Source of the DNA: Coprinopsis marcescibilis
Lineage: Eukaryota > Basidiomycota > Agaricomycetes > Agaricales > Psathyrellaceae
NCBI GenBank assembly: GCA_004369085.1
Contig: ML210160.1
Location: forward strand, 211,830-275,829
Direction: 5' to 3'
DNA length: 64,000 nt
Position numbers and translations under genes: made by a program
Shown: piece after piece, positions 23,891 to 34,941 of the stretch
Numbering within the stretch: the first letter of the stretch is position 1
How the letters are laid out: every line of letters starts with the position of its first letter
The notes under the pieces: model-generated
Databases searched by the model: none
What the model saw: the letters and a program-made list of their open reading frames with translations, nothing else
Told to the model about the DNA's origin: nothing

Positions 23891-25931
23891 CACCGAAATC
23901 GGCACTACTTCAGCGCCAGACCCCTTAGCTTGGGGGTAAGTTAATGACAAGTCTCGGTAACGAAGCGAATGGCGCGTTTTATACATTTTCTCTGGGCTTT
24001 TATATGCGTCATGACATGAGCGCTGGGTGGTAACTAGTAGCCAGCTTTCTATGTGTACGCAAATAATTAGTCGGCCCGAATGTATGGTATTTTCTGACCA
24101 CAACGTTTGGTTAAAGTTTGGCAGGATAATGGAATCATGCATGGGGAATACTGAGACTGATTTACAGCTTTCCGTAGCCTTCCGTAAAGCCCTGTCCTCT
24201 GGGAAGCTGCGCTTATTGAATGGACCCTTTTGTGCACGGTAGATGAGCCTCGCTGCGTCCTTCCACTGCGGTGATTAGTTTCGATGGGTCATGGGATCTT
24301 GAAGAAGAAGAACCAAATCGCTCAGGGTTCTGGTTCGTGAACTGCTTCTACCCAGAAAATGGTAAACCTGGATTAAGATCGGCCCTACTGGCATCTTTCT
24401 CTGAAACATCTGATTTCTCCAGATGAACCGGCTTGCACTCCCGGTTGCTTGAGCAGCAGAACAACTTCGTACAAGGTAATTGTAACACAACCGTAAGGTA
24501 CATGATATTGTGATAGAAATGATGATGAATGTTGGACGCAGGCCAGCTTCCCTCAAGGATAGAAAGGGAAGCGGGTACATAGTCTAAGTCGAACCATTAC
24601 GTAGGCAATAATGACCTTATCGTAACCTTCCCACCAAATCTTGCTCGCAAAGCACTTCGATTTTCAGCACTGTTTTCAGAATTCATACCAGCTTTCGTTT
24701 ACTCACTTCAGCTTGTTAAAGCCGCACTGACAGGTCTCAAATTCCGACAACGACGGCGAGACTTCAGTATGTTCGAAACGTTCGACATTCAGACGCGGAA
24801 AAACGCCCGTGCTCTATACGTCCGATCTGGCGTGGAGTCTAGAGTCGCATCCGCCGAGATATGTATTCAATCACCGAAGTAACATTCAATCACTGATCCC
24901 AGAATGGTTAACACTATTCTGACCCAGTAAGTGAAGAGTCGGTGTGTAATCATGGACCCACTTCGCACCCAATTGCAGGCTCTGACTGCTGAATGTAGTA
25001 GCAATCACATCGATCATCCTTGGAATGACATTGGCGCACACATATGACCCAGATGGTGTCCGTAAAGTAGCGTAAAGGGGAGGCAAGAATATTAGTAACG
25101 CACCTTCGCAAGATGTCATCTGCGGCGGTCGTCTTGAATGAAAACAAACCAGAAAATTAGTAAAGGTTGTGGGTTGTGGCTGGAAGTCGTTATTGTCATA
25201 GACCTCTTTGTTCGAGCCCGGTTTTTGTAGAATAAAAAATAGAATAGATAACATCTCTATACTCACGCCAATCCATCGATGTGATTTACTGAACGCTGCC
25301 ATACTTCGTCAGGCAGAGCGGAGAGGAAAAGCGTACACAAAGAATATTGAGCCTCCGTTCTTCTCGTCTGTCAGGATACCCGGAACAAAGGTCTACCTGT
25401 GTGGACGGCCCATACGTTATGCGCGTCGCTCTGAAACGCTATGGATACGTCATTTGAAAGTAACCTGGCTCACGAGATACGTCTTACGAGGTTTCCTTAA
25501 GAGTATCTTTGTTATGAAGTAGACAACAGTAGGGCCAGTCGATAACATACGTGATATTTTGACTTGCTCTAACGCCGCGGCGTAGCAAGTAATACCGAGA
25601 ATCGGGTACTCTTCCTACTCTAGGAACTACCTGCCAAAGGCTCAGCAGCAATACATGCAGCAAGAATGGCCTCCAACCGTGGTTTTACCCTGTATACGAC
25701 CCTTCAAACCCGTATTGCCTCCATACCAATCTGTGTCGTCCCTGTTACACGCTTAACGCTAGCGTCTTAACCGAGTTATTTCAAAACTTTAGACGTCGCA
25801 GTAAAGCTGTAAAAGCGGTTGACACCACTATGGCATATCAAGCTTTGCACCGCAGCACACGAATAGTTCTACTCCCCAGGGTCCTGATCGGCGATCATCA
25901 TCGCTGGACTGTGCTGCGCATTCACTTGTCT

Positions 25932-25976
25932 CGACTTTGCATGTGCTGCGATATCAGTCGAAAGTTGCACACCCTC
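25932..25976 (+). repeat. left arm of a diverged inverted pair
   Basis: This 45-base stretch matches the reverse complement of 26313-26357 at roughly 70 percent by eye. The differences are almost all transitions. Both read in one frame as Arg-Leu-Cys ... Asp ... Arg ... Leu-His-Thr-Leu, which hints at two decayed copies of one coding sequence. Confidence 0.4.
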
Positions 25977-26312
25977 CTGAGATACTTACCTCAATGTCAA
26001 CGTATGCCAAAATTATAATCTAGGACCAATCTTTGTGTGGAAAGTGGCACACGACGCTAGGCCTTTGCCGAAAAAGACGGTTGTGGTTAATGAATTACAA
26101 TGGCATCTCTAGACTTTTATACTTCCCAGCAAGGTCTCAGGTGCCCAGATGCCTACGCAATTGACGACGCCCCCATGTTTCTTGTTCACCGTGAAGACGT
26201 TGCATCCTTCTGTAGGGTAGGTTGTTGTCCGTGCAACCGGGAGCTCCGTCTTTAGCGCGTAAGCGAGGTCGTAGGTGAGGGGCGACCTTGGGCAGTCAAG
26301 CACCAAATCTGC

Positions 26313-26357
26313 GAGGGTGTGCAGCCTTCGAGCAACATCGTGGTATATACAGAGTCG
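26313..26357 (-). repeat. right arm of a diverged inverted pair
   Basis: This is the reverse-strand counterpart of 25932-25976, about 340 bases away. On the minus strand it lies inside a 93-codon frame (26390-26109) with no recognised family motif. Confidence 0.4.
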
Positions 26358-28419
26358 GAGGGGGCATTCGACAGGACTCGGCTTGTTCATCCCGAGCTTA
26401 GTATTGACCGTAGACCGATGCTAATACTTCCGGCAACCATCAAAAGCTTCGGCTGGCCATTGACTGCCATCGACGACAGTATGACTAGCGGAGACTCAGA
26501 ATGCTGAGTGTTTGTTTCCAATTGCTAAGCTATATGATCTCAATTTTAGTACAGAACTTGGGGCATTCATTCGAATTATAGCACAGTGGCTTGGGACGAA
26601 GCGTCTGTCAAGTGAGCGACGACCCCCCAGTCCACACTCTGCGTAAAACCCCGGCCTTTCTATTCTCATATGGCCCGATGAAACCCCCCGCAAACTCGCA
26701 AAAATCAGACAAGAGAGTGAATGTGTGTCGAAGGGTGACCGTAGTGATCGGACGTGCCTACGACGGTAGAGAAATGGCGTGAGCATTAAATAATGGTGCC
26801 ATTGGCTTTTGCTTGAAGCCTACAGACCATGGAGCGCTCAGCGCTGCTCTACTGCTCCCTTGATGTGGCCTTCTATATCATGCCATATCATAAAGAATGT
26901 GCTCACAAGGTGGCCCTCATCGGGACCCTTAACTCCAATTCGGATGGATCATTCTCAGCCTTGGTCGCTGGTGCGACCGCACATCCCCCAAATTATTTTT
27001 AAAAGCGGGAGGTACATGTGCCCCTCGACCTCAGTTGAAAGGGTCCTGGACAGAGGAGCGCAGGTGGAAAGCCTCATTGATCGGGACTCTAGTGACGGGT
27101 ACAATTGTACGATCAGAATAACGACGTTAGGGCTTCGAGCTTCAAGTGCAATACTTACATATGAGTACCAGGTGACGAGACTATATTACCATCGCGGTCA
27201 TCAGATGTCTTCAGCTTTCCTGACTTGGATTTCTCGATATGTTTATTCTTTGCGGACCCACCTAGGATATATTTCATCCATTTTCCCGGTTCCATTGGGG
27301 CAGGAGGCCTTGTTCCAACACTGTGATGCTCGCAGCTGTCGTCATCAAACACCGAGTAGGTACATACGCTGACGAGAGCCGATGTACTTCTCAAGCCTGG
27401 GGACCCACGGTGCCCGACCAGACCTTGCGTTTAATATCAGACCCCTCGTCCCCAGCCTCACCTTTTCAGACTCCTAGAACAAGGTGGTTCGATTCAGAAA
27501 TACTTTCGAAGTTCTTTTATCATATGATCGGTAATCGCTATTTCCCGGTCTTACATATCATATGGTGCTGCTAGCATCCATATGATCTGATGTTTCAAAC
27601 CTTCAAGAATGAGAACAAAGGTGGATAATATCGATGTTCTAAAGGGCGCACAGGCCCTATAGCGGGGTACGCGGTTAAACAGTCTGTACAGACAGCCTAG
27701 AAGCACATACCAAACAAAGCTGACATATTTGGCAGTGACTACCCTAGGGAATGTTATTTTGAATTTTACGGAGGCCAATTCTCGCCCAAGGCTACTGGCA
27801 CACAATTAGCCGCCCAGATTATGTGCCTTGTATAAGATTGGTCCTCAGAGGTAGGTAAAATTTCTGCGGAGGTTTTGAAGCTCGCGTTGACTCAAGTGTA
27901 TACACCAGGGTTGGGTGACCTTTTTGCTAAGCGTTTGGGAGTGGCAACGATACAGTTATAGGGCACATCATTCTGCCTGACAATGGCACTCGAATTCGGA
28001 CCCCAAGCTCCGGTTAACGAGAATCTGGCTTCGTGCTGAGAGCCAGACATTGGATGACTGATTCTCTTGAGTTGCGCTTGGTGAGAGGTCGTCAAGTCGG
28101 GGATGAAAGGCTCCTTTTCAGGATTTGGCGGAAAAAAGGTGACACGGCGTAATACTAAGCCACGCAGCGACGATCACCACTGTCAGCGCTCCCACATAAG
28201 CATCATTACATCAGTGGAAATCATGTGATCTACTCGTGTGGCTGTGTAAATCCTTATCATTGTGCCTCGGATTGTGAACATTGGAGACGTGAGCTGATGA
28301 AGAGCTGGATGAAAGGGGAGGACTATAACAATGCAAGTACGAAAGGAAGACACGATCCCTGCTGTCAACTCTTCAACCTTGTCTTGCAGCTCAGCGCTCA
28401 GCCTCCGGCGGTCAGATCA

Positions 28420-30551
28420 TCAAGGCACCGCAATCAAACTCCTTTCTTGGCCCAAGCGAGGTCGAACCCGGCATTCAAAGTTAGATAGCCCACTGACAGA
28501 CAATTCACAGCCCGAATCAGCGTCCGCATCTGTTTTTCAGAGGCAAGCGGACTCACCCTAAGGGACCATCCACCAACTTGATCTCATTCCTCAGTGCCTC
28601 CTCGGACTGCGGCAGGACATCAAATGTCGCCAAAATAGAAACGACGAAGATGTATATCGCGTCAAGGGCGAAGTGAGAGCCTGGGCAGATGCTAAGAGCC
28701 GAATAAAGATGTGTGTCAGAGATTTCACTCAATACGGCCGGTGTCAGTCACGAGAGCTGTTAGAGAGAACTTACCGTCGCCCATAACCGAAAGCGGTGAT
28801 CGCTGGGTCAGGAGCTTCTGAGTTGTGGTCGAGGAACCTGTCTGGATTGTATTCAAAAGGGTTGGTGTACAGCGTTGGGTCGTGCTGGATAGCCCTGGAA
28901 CCACGCTCAGCAACTGCAGAAATGTGACATCCCCAGGGGTCGAGTAGGCCACCCACCATGTGTTTGGTAGCACAACCGTCCCTTTTGGGATAAAATACCC
29001 ATCGTATTCATCGTCGTGAGCGAGAGCATGTGGAAATGCTAATTCGTGTCTAAGTGGGAGTTGTGAGGCGGGATGCAACCAAAAGCTTACCGAAAGGTCC
29101 TACGGTTATCCAGCGCATCGACTCCTTGACAACGGCATTCACATACGGGAGACGCTGGCGGTCATCGAAATTCGGCAATCGACCCATATCCACTTCACGG
29201 TCGATTTCTTCCTGTGCCTTGCGTTGGATACTTTGATGCGTAGACATCGCGTATAGAAAAGTCTTCATGACTATGACGGACTAAACTGGCTTGTTCGATT
29301 CTCAAGTTCCCAGACAACGAGGCAGAACTCACAGTGTCAACGCCACCTGAAGTTATCATGGTGAGATGAGGTTACACAGGTGAAACCCAAACCCCACACA
29401 CACCGATATGTGCAATTGCTGTCACTTGACGGAAAAGTGCCGTCATTTCCTGACGTGTTGGATCTGAAGTAGGAGGGAGCTTTTCGATTAACTCCGAAGC
29501 AATACATGCCTCTGCCATCCCCTGAGACTACAATATTCGGAAAGTGTCCCAGTTATAGATTCGGTCGTTTTCATAGGATACGAAACGTACCATTTTCTCC
29601 TCAACAAGCCTGAATGGGTGCTCTTGCAGCTGTTTCAGGAGCTTAGTGGCGTTCGCTCCGAAACGCTTGAACCCAGCGCCTGGAAACCAGTTGGGTATGT
29701 GCTTAAGGAAAGGGAGAGCATCAACCAGGAATCGTCCCGGAATGGCTGCCTCTTCGAAGGCTTTTACGATCCCGTCTATCATCCCGGTATAGACTCTGTC
29801 TTCCTCGATGTCGATGCTGTAAACCAGGCGGGCAATGGTTGCTGACATGTGGCTACGAAGATGATGAGCGCATGGCACTATCAGTGGAAGGTACTCACTC
29901 GTGAACAAAAGCCAATACCGAATCGTCGTTTCGTTCCGCTAAACGCGATACTAGCCGTTGGATTCGTTCCAGATGCAAAGGTCGATACTTTTGTACCGCT
30001 TCTCGGGTGAAGAATTGGGAGAAAACCTTTCGCTGCAGGCGTAGTCGAGGGCCGTAATCCATGGTGGTCATCATGTCCTTCCACCCCATTCTAGGAACGC
30101 GTGTGGGTAAGAAACGAGAAAATGCGACCACGATGAAGAGCTCACAGTTCCTTAAACATGGTCGCTGCCGGCCTATCAGAGTATTTCGTGGACCTCTTCT
30201 CAAGCAAATCTTGAATCCTGGGTAAAGAGTTTAAAATAAGAATGGGCCGCTGGAGGACTTCGACGTAAACCATGTCTCCTGTAGTTGCTTTCGTTGGATA
30301 TGAATACACCGAAATGATCGGTACGCACCATATTTCGCACTCCAGGCGCTGAATGCCTCGTGTTGATACTCGCGAGGCATATCCAGCAGATTTCCAATCA
30401 GAGGATAGCCCTGTGGTCCTGGTGGATATGGTAAGCCTTTGGGATTCCGTCTGCGGTTGCTGAACCATATAAGCACAGAAGCGAGGGCCGGTGCGAGGGC
30501 AAGAGTGCCATATAAGCACATTGAAGGCTGTAAATCTTGTACAATGCTCAT
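28420..30551 (-). CDS. cytochrome P450 monooxygenase, microsomal type (copy 1)
   Basis: This is a heme-thiolate oxygenase anchored in the endoplasmic reticulum by one N-terminal helix (CLYGTLALAPALASVLIWF). A proline hinge follows (LPYPPGPQGYPLIGNLL). Further on are an I-helix exon ending HIGGVDT, the K-helix E-x-x-R in VVKESMRW, FIPKGTVVLPNTW, and the P-E-R-F-type region NPDRFLDHN. The heme loop FGYGRRICPGSHF carries the axial cysteine. The last exons give a tail near NFECRVRPRLGQE and a TGA at 28420-28422. Each intron keeps the frame, so the gene looks functional. It is most similar to the P450 at 51304 (same intron positions and many identical stretches, such as FEEAAIPGRFLVD), so the two are paralogues now 21 kb apart. 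It probably needs a CPR reductase partner encoded elsewhere. The substrate is unknown. Confidence 0.94.
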
Positions 30552-31553
30552 AGTGGTTGCGGTTGAGCTTGAAAGACGGCCCCGGTGTCAAGCTGGTCAT
30601 TATATGGGCCCCAGAATGATCTGATGGCCTCTCAGAGAATGAGCATTCCGCCGAATGTCATTTCCTGTGTAATGGCAATGTCAGGAACATCCAAGGCGGA
30701 ATAGGACTTGCGTCTACATATCGCCTTCATATCGCCACGATGTGGGATTCCAAGTACACAAGAGTTGACGACATCTTGAGATTCATAGTCACCGGTGAAG
30801 TGATGAAGGTCAAAATGCATATGGCCAAAGTGTCGAGCAACCTAATGAGAGAATGAGCACACAGAAATTTGAATGAATGTCAGACTTACGGAAACACCAA
30901 TCCATCAGCACTAATTCCCTCGGCCTACATGGAGCTGAAGCATAATTTCTGTTTCCAACGTTACATCTGCCTCTGTCCAGTTAACTCCGCGAGAAACTGG
31001 AATGACAAGCCAAACGAAAAGATAATGAATAGCAGAGGTCGCCTCTGAAACCATTAGAATTGAGAATCAGGGTATTGCCATGGTCGCAATGAAAACCCCG
31101 CAACATACATGCTCCAACTGCCACGACACGAGAGCACCTATTCCAGGAGGGTCGTCATCGAACTATGGAAGCATCTGGAGTACGGTTATCGTCGAGTTAG
31201 AGACAGACGGTGACACATCCCAGCCCCTAGCCCCTCAAGAAACTCCGCCATCAGCCATCCACCTCGTTCAATTTACACATCCATCAGGGCAAGCAGCTCA
31301 TGAGCTGCGATATTCTGGAATTGGTATGTGGTATTGACATAGTATCGAAATATACCTGAACTGACGCGTTTATAAGTTGATTTAAGGAGAGCGGTCTGAC
31401 TTGATAAATTTTGGAACCGGGTTTATGCTTCTCGGGGCTACCTGTCCAGCATCTTTGAAACACGGTTCTTGACGCTCTCTTTGGAAACTAGTTATCAACC
31501 CACAACGAGTATTGCTCAACAGTACAAGTCAAGTGTCGACAAAGAGCAGTAGA
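30552..31553. other. intergenic region between divergent P450 and PLP-protein genes
   Basis: This 1-kb stretch separates two divergently transcribed genes and should contain both promoters. A TATAAT-like box on the minus strand lies about 50 bases before the P450 ATG (near 30600-30606). A plus-strand frame at 31080-31337 has no recognised features. I see no other gene. Confidence 0.4.
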
Positions 31554-32477
31554 ATGGAGTCCTTGGAACTGGCGACTACCGAACGAAAGGAGGAATTGAA
31601 TGAGTATTTGGGAGAAATACTGGCGCGTGTCGAGGCCGCAGCATCCTCTTCCTCCCCGACATTGGTTGCTGTGTCGAAATACAAGCCAGCTGGCGATATT
31701 ATGGCCTGCTATGAACTTGGACATAGGGACTTTGGGGAAAATTATGTTCAGGAATTAGAAGAGAAAGCAAGAATTGTAAGTCATCATGCATCATGGATCC
31801 TTGAGGTTTAGCGTCTCGAATTAACGTTGCCATCTCAGCTACCAACAGATATTAGATGGCACTTCATTGGGACCTTGCAATCGAACAAGGCAAAGATATT
31901 GGCATGTGCGTATCCAGGCTTATCGATATTCGATCTCGCTGAGCAATCTTCTATAGCGATCCCAAATCTGTATTCTTTACAAACTTTAGGATCAACCAAG
32001 GCTGCAAGTGCTTTGAACAAAGCCGTATCCTCGGATCGCCCGACGCCCTTGAGGGTTCTCTTACAGATCAATACATCTGGCGAAGATTCCAAATCAGGGT
32101 TGCCTCCACTTGGTTCTTCAGAAGACGTCAGCGGCTCGGAAGTAGCAAAACTAGCTACATACGTGATCAAAGAATGTCCAAGACTGCGATTGGAGGGGCT
32201 TATGACGATTGGCTCTCTCGAACTTTCCATTCACGCTTCAGAAACAGAGAAGAACGCCGATTTCGAAACACTCAAGCAAACGCGGGATATTCTAAAGGCA
32301 TACCTTTGTTCTACCCTTGGCGAGGGCTCAGCCAGTCAGTGGGGACAGGAAAGAACGGGTCGACTTCTGTTGAGTATGGGGATGTCTAGTGATTTCGAGA
32401 CTGCTTTGAAGGCAGGCGGCGACATCGTCAGAGTTGGCACAGGTATCTTCGGCACCAGGCCCAAGAAGACCATATAG
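31554..32477 (+). CDS. pyridoxal-5'-phosphate homeostasis protein (YggS/PROSC family)
   Basis: This is a small cytosolic protein with an alanine-racemase-like TIM barrel. It binds PLP on a lysine and buffers the cofactor, and no catalytic activity is known for the family. Exons 31554-31775, 31839-31905 and 31957-32477 sum to 810 nt, giving 269 residues, the usual fungal length. Seen in order: [10 protein letters not shown] with the PLP lysine, [78 protein letters not shown] and the phosphate-binding end [11 protein letters not shown]. The second intron (31906-31956) could be missed because its frame stays open, but removing it restores LASIPNLYS. The ATG at 31554 is the first in frame. Confidence 0.95.
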
Positions 32478-33143
32478 AAATAGGTGTGTTCTTGATCTGT
32501 CTTTCAAAACCAGCTGAGTCTAATGTCGATATAGGGTATGTACAGATGCATGTATCTACGCCTTCAGAAATCACAATGCGATGTTGGGTATTCCTCAACT
32601 TACGCAGCAGTCTGTGTGAACAGCGGGAAAGGAAGGCCTCATGTGCATACCAACACACTTGTGCAGTCTTCAACTTCCACCGCTCACCCGAAGTGACCAG
32701 CCTTTTCAACGGAGCATGTCGATTTTACCGAACAATTCTCCACAGTAGGTTCTCCTCATTTTGACCGTGGGGACAATTCGGTAAAAGATACTCCATAGAG
32801 TTCCTCCCCGATCATGGGAAATTCGAAGCATGTGCTGGTATATCCGGGGAAGCCCTGAAATGGTACTCTTGAACCCTACCAATCTCCTGCCGACGTGCCT
32901 ACCACAAAACTTCGGAAATTCAGTTATGCCTGCCCAACGAGTGACCACACCGCCAACTGGTCATGAAAAATCTCGGATGGTCATTTTTGACTTCTCAATT
33001 GACCGAAGCGTGGCTATGAAGGTTTCCCCACATTACTTCATTGGCTACGATTCTTCGGCCCTTTTCTTCATGGATAGTATAAAGGGACGGAACATAGTTT
33101 CAATTCGACCTCAACCTTGAGGTACATTGCTCTCAGTGACAAA
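32478..33143. other. intergenic region and promoter of the AA9 gene
   Basis: This 666-bp stretch has no supported gene. Its left part is the terminator region of the PLP-protein gene. The right part is the AA9 promoter, with a clear TATA box at 33078. Confidence 0.5.
33078..33084 (+). promoter_or_regulatory. TATA box of the AA9 gene
   Basis: TATAAAG lies 60 bases upstream of the ATG at 33144, a spacing normal for strongly inducible secreted-enzyme genes of basidiomycetes. Confidence 0.65.
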
Positions 33144-34548
33144 ATGATCATCGCTTCTTTGGTTACCCTCGCCTCCTTCTTGGTGGGCCAAGTCGCTGCT
33201 CACGGTGGTGTCGTCTCCTACCAGATCAACGGTACGTCTTTCCCTCCTGGTACCCAAAGCTACTGTTCTGACCGCTCTACAAAGGCCAAACCTACCCCGG
33301 ATGGCAAGCATTCAACTCTCCCAGCGGACAGCGCTCCATTGGTCGCCCGTACAGTAAGTTTCTCGATACAGTTTGCAGGTTCTTGAACTGAAGTTGAAAT
33401 CGATAGGTTCGTATAACCCGTAAGCACAATGAAAGGGCCCCATAATTGATTACACCTAACCGTAGTCCTTGACTAGCATCCTGAACGCCATGGATGGCAC
33501 CATGTCCTGCAACAACAACGGTCAGCCCTCTGGAGGTCAACTCTCTGCAACCGTAAAGGCCGGTGACAAGATCACCGCCCGCTGGGGGTATGTGCTCTAC
33601 TGCGGTTCCACAAAGACTTGCGGCTAAAGGGGCTGTTTTTTCTCCAGACAATGGACTCACGTCGAAGGCCCGGTCATGGTCTACATGGCTCGTTGCCCAG
33701 GCTCCTGCAGCAGCGCCAACAGTAACAGCCTTTCCTGGTTCAAGATCGACGAGGCTGGTCTCATTTCCGGAACCCTGGCGTAAGTTGCGCAAGTTCATCG
33801 AGGTCATATGCGTATCTGAAACAAATTCTAGTAAAGGTCACTGGGGTAACTCTGTCATCATTAAAGACTTGGTTTGGACCTCTACCATCCCCGCCGCTTT
33901 GGCTGATGGTGAATACCTCATCAGGGTGAGCTTATTAACCACTGGACCCCCACACGGAATGCTGACCCCGTTTTCAATCTAGCACGAACTCCTTGCTCTC
34001 CACCAGGCCAACACCCCTCAATTCTACCCCGAATGCGCTCAGCTCATCGTCACTGGTGGAGGAGGACAGACACCGTCTAGCGAATACCTCGCCAAGTTCC
34101 CTGGTGCCTACTCCATGTCCGACCCCGGTGTCAGAGTCGACATCTACAGCCAAAACGCACCCAACATCGTCACCTACCAGGTTCCAGGACCCAAGGTCTG
34201 GAAAGGCAACGCTGCTGCGCCCCCGCCACCTCCCCCTGTTATCGTTACCCCACCTCCGGCCGCCCCTACCCCAACTGCTGCCCCACCACCTCTGACCACC
34301 GCGCCTGGCCCATTGCAGACCCAATTCGGCCAATGTGGCGGGTAAGTTTGCTCATTCTTGTGTCGGAAGCATATGTTCCTGATGAAACGAAAATCCATCT
34401 AGTCAAGGCTACAGTGGACCAACCCAGTGCGTTTCCCCGTACACTTGCAAGTCCACCAACCAGTGGTACTCCCAGGTTCGTTCTGCTTCATCTGTAGGGT
34501 ATCCTCAGTCAGTTGCTGACCAAACTACGTTTTCTTTAGTGCGTATAA
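33144..34548 (+). CDS. secreted AA9 lytic polysaccharide monooxygenase with C-terminal CBM1
   Basis: AA9 enzymes are copper enzymes that cleave cellulose chains oxidatively outside the cell. A 19-residue signal peptide ([19 protein letters not shown]) precedes His1 of the mature protein ([10 protein letters not shown]), the first ligand of the copper histidine brace. The second histidine is in [19 protein letters not shown]. The conserved late motif [19 protein letters not shown] holds the secondary His, Gln and axial Tyr. A Pro/Thr/Ala-rich linker (about 34190-34320) leads to a CBM1: [16 protein letters not shown], then SPYTC and NQWYSQCV, with its four cysteines and aromatic residues. The short exons need care: SSYNP joins ILNAMDGT only if the acceptor at about 33478 is used. 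The last coding exon is just TGC GTA TAA (34540-34548). All catalytic residues are present. Confidence 0.96.
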
Positions 34549-34941
34549 ACGATAGTAAAAGAGAGGAGGTGTTAGTAGAGAGGGGGTACTGGGCTGCTGC
34601 GTTGCTATCCAGCTATATCAGTCTGTTGGCTTTGCGGCTTACTCGCAACAATAATGTTAATGATTCATGTGCATTGATCGATTCACAACTCTGATATTTA
34701 AGAATCGAAGGATAGGACCTGCTAAACGGCGCCATTGATTTTTACGCCATACAAGGTTGAGGGGGTTCGTAACATATGCTCTCCCGCTAACTTCTCACCG
34801 AACACCCGCTGTCTGACTGGTATACTACTTCCCCGTTTGCATCCACACTACATACATTCCGTACTAAATGCGGGGAGCAAAATGAGATTATATAGCCAAT
34901 CTGAATATGAGAAAGCACGCACTAGACGAAATGCTAAGCTC
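34549..34941. terminator. convergent 3' regions of the AA9 gene and the next gene
   Basis: These 393 bases lie between two genes that converge. They hold both 3' untranslated regions. AATAATG near 34648 is the only polyadenylation-like signal I noted. No gene was seen. Confidence 0.4.

Larger units (their letters stand above)
23891..28419. other. gene-free stretch of about 4.5 kb
   Basis: I could not assemble a gene here on either strand. Visible structure includes a nested fold-back at 25562-25590 (ACTTGCT, an ACGCCGCGGCGT palindrome, AGCAAGT) and a pair of related sequences in inverted orientation at 25932-25976 and 26313-26357. The latter could be traces of a decayed duplicated gene. The first few hundred bases must include the promoter of the Zn2Cys6 gene, and the last ones the 3' region of the P450 gene. 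Confidence 0.35.

Noticed and set aside
28440..28465. tRNA B-box-like GGGTTCGACC on the minus strand
   Set aside because: It lies in the last coding exon of the P450 gene (CRVRPR codons), and no A-box or cloverleaf surrounds it.
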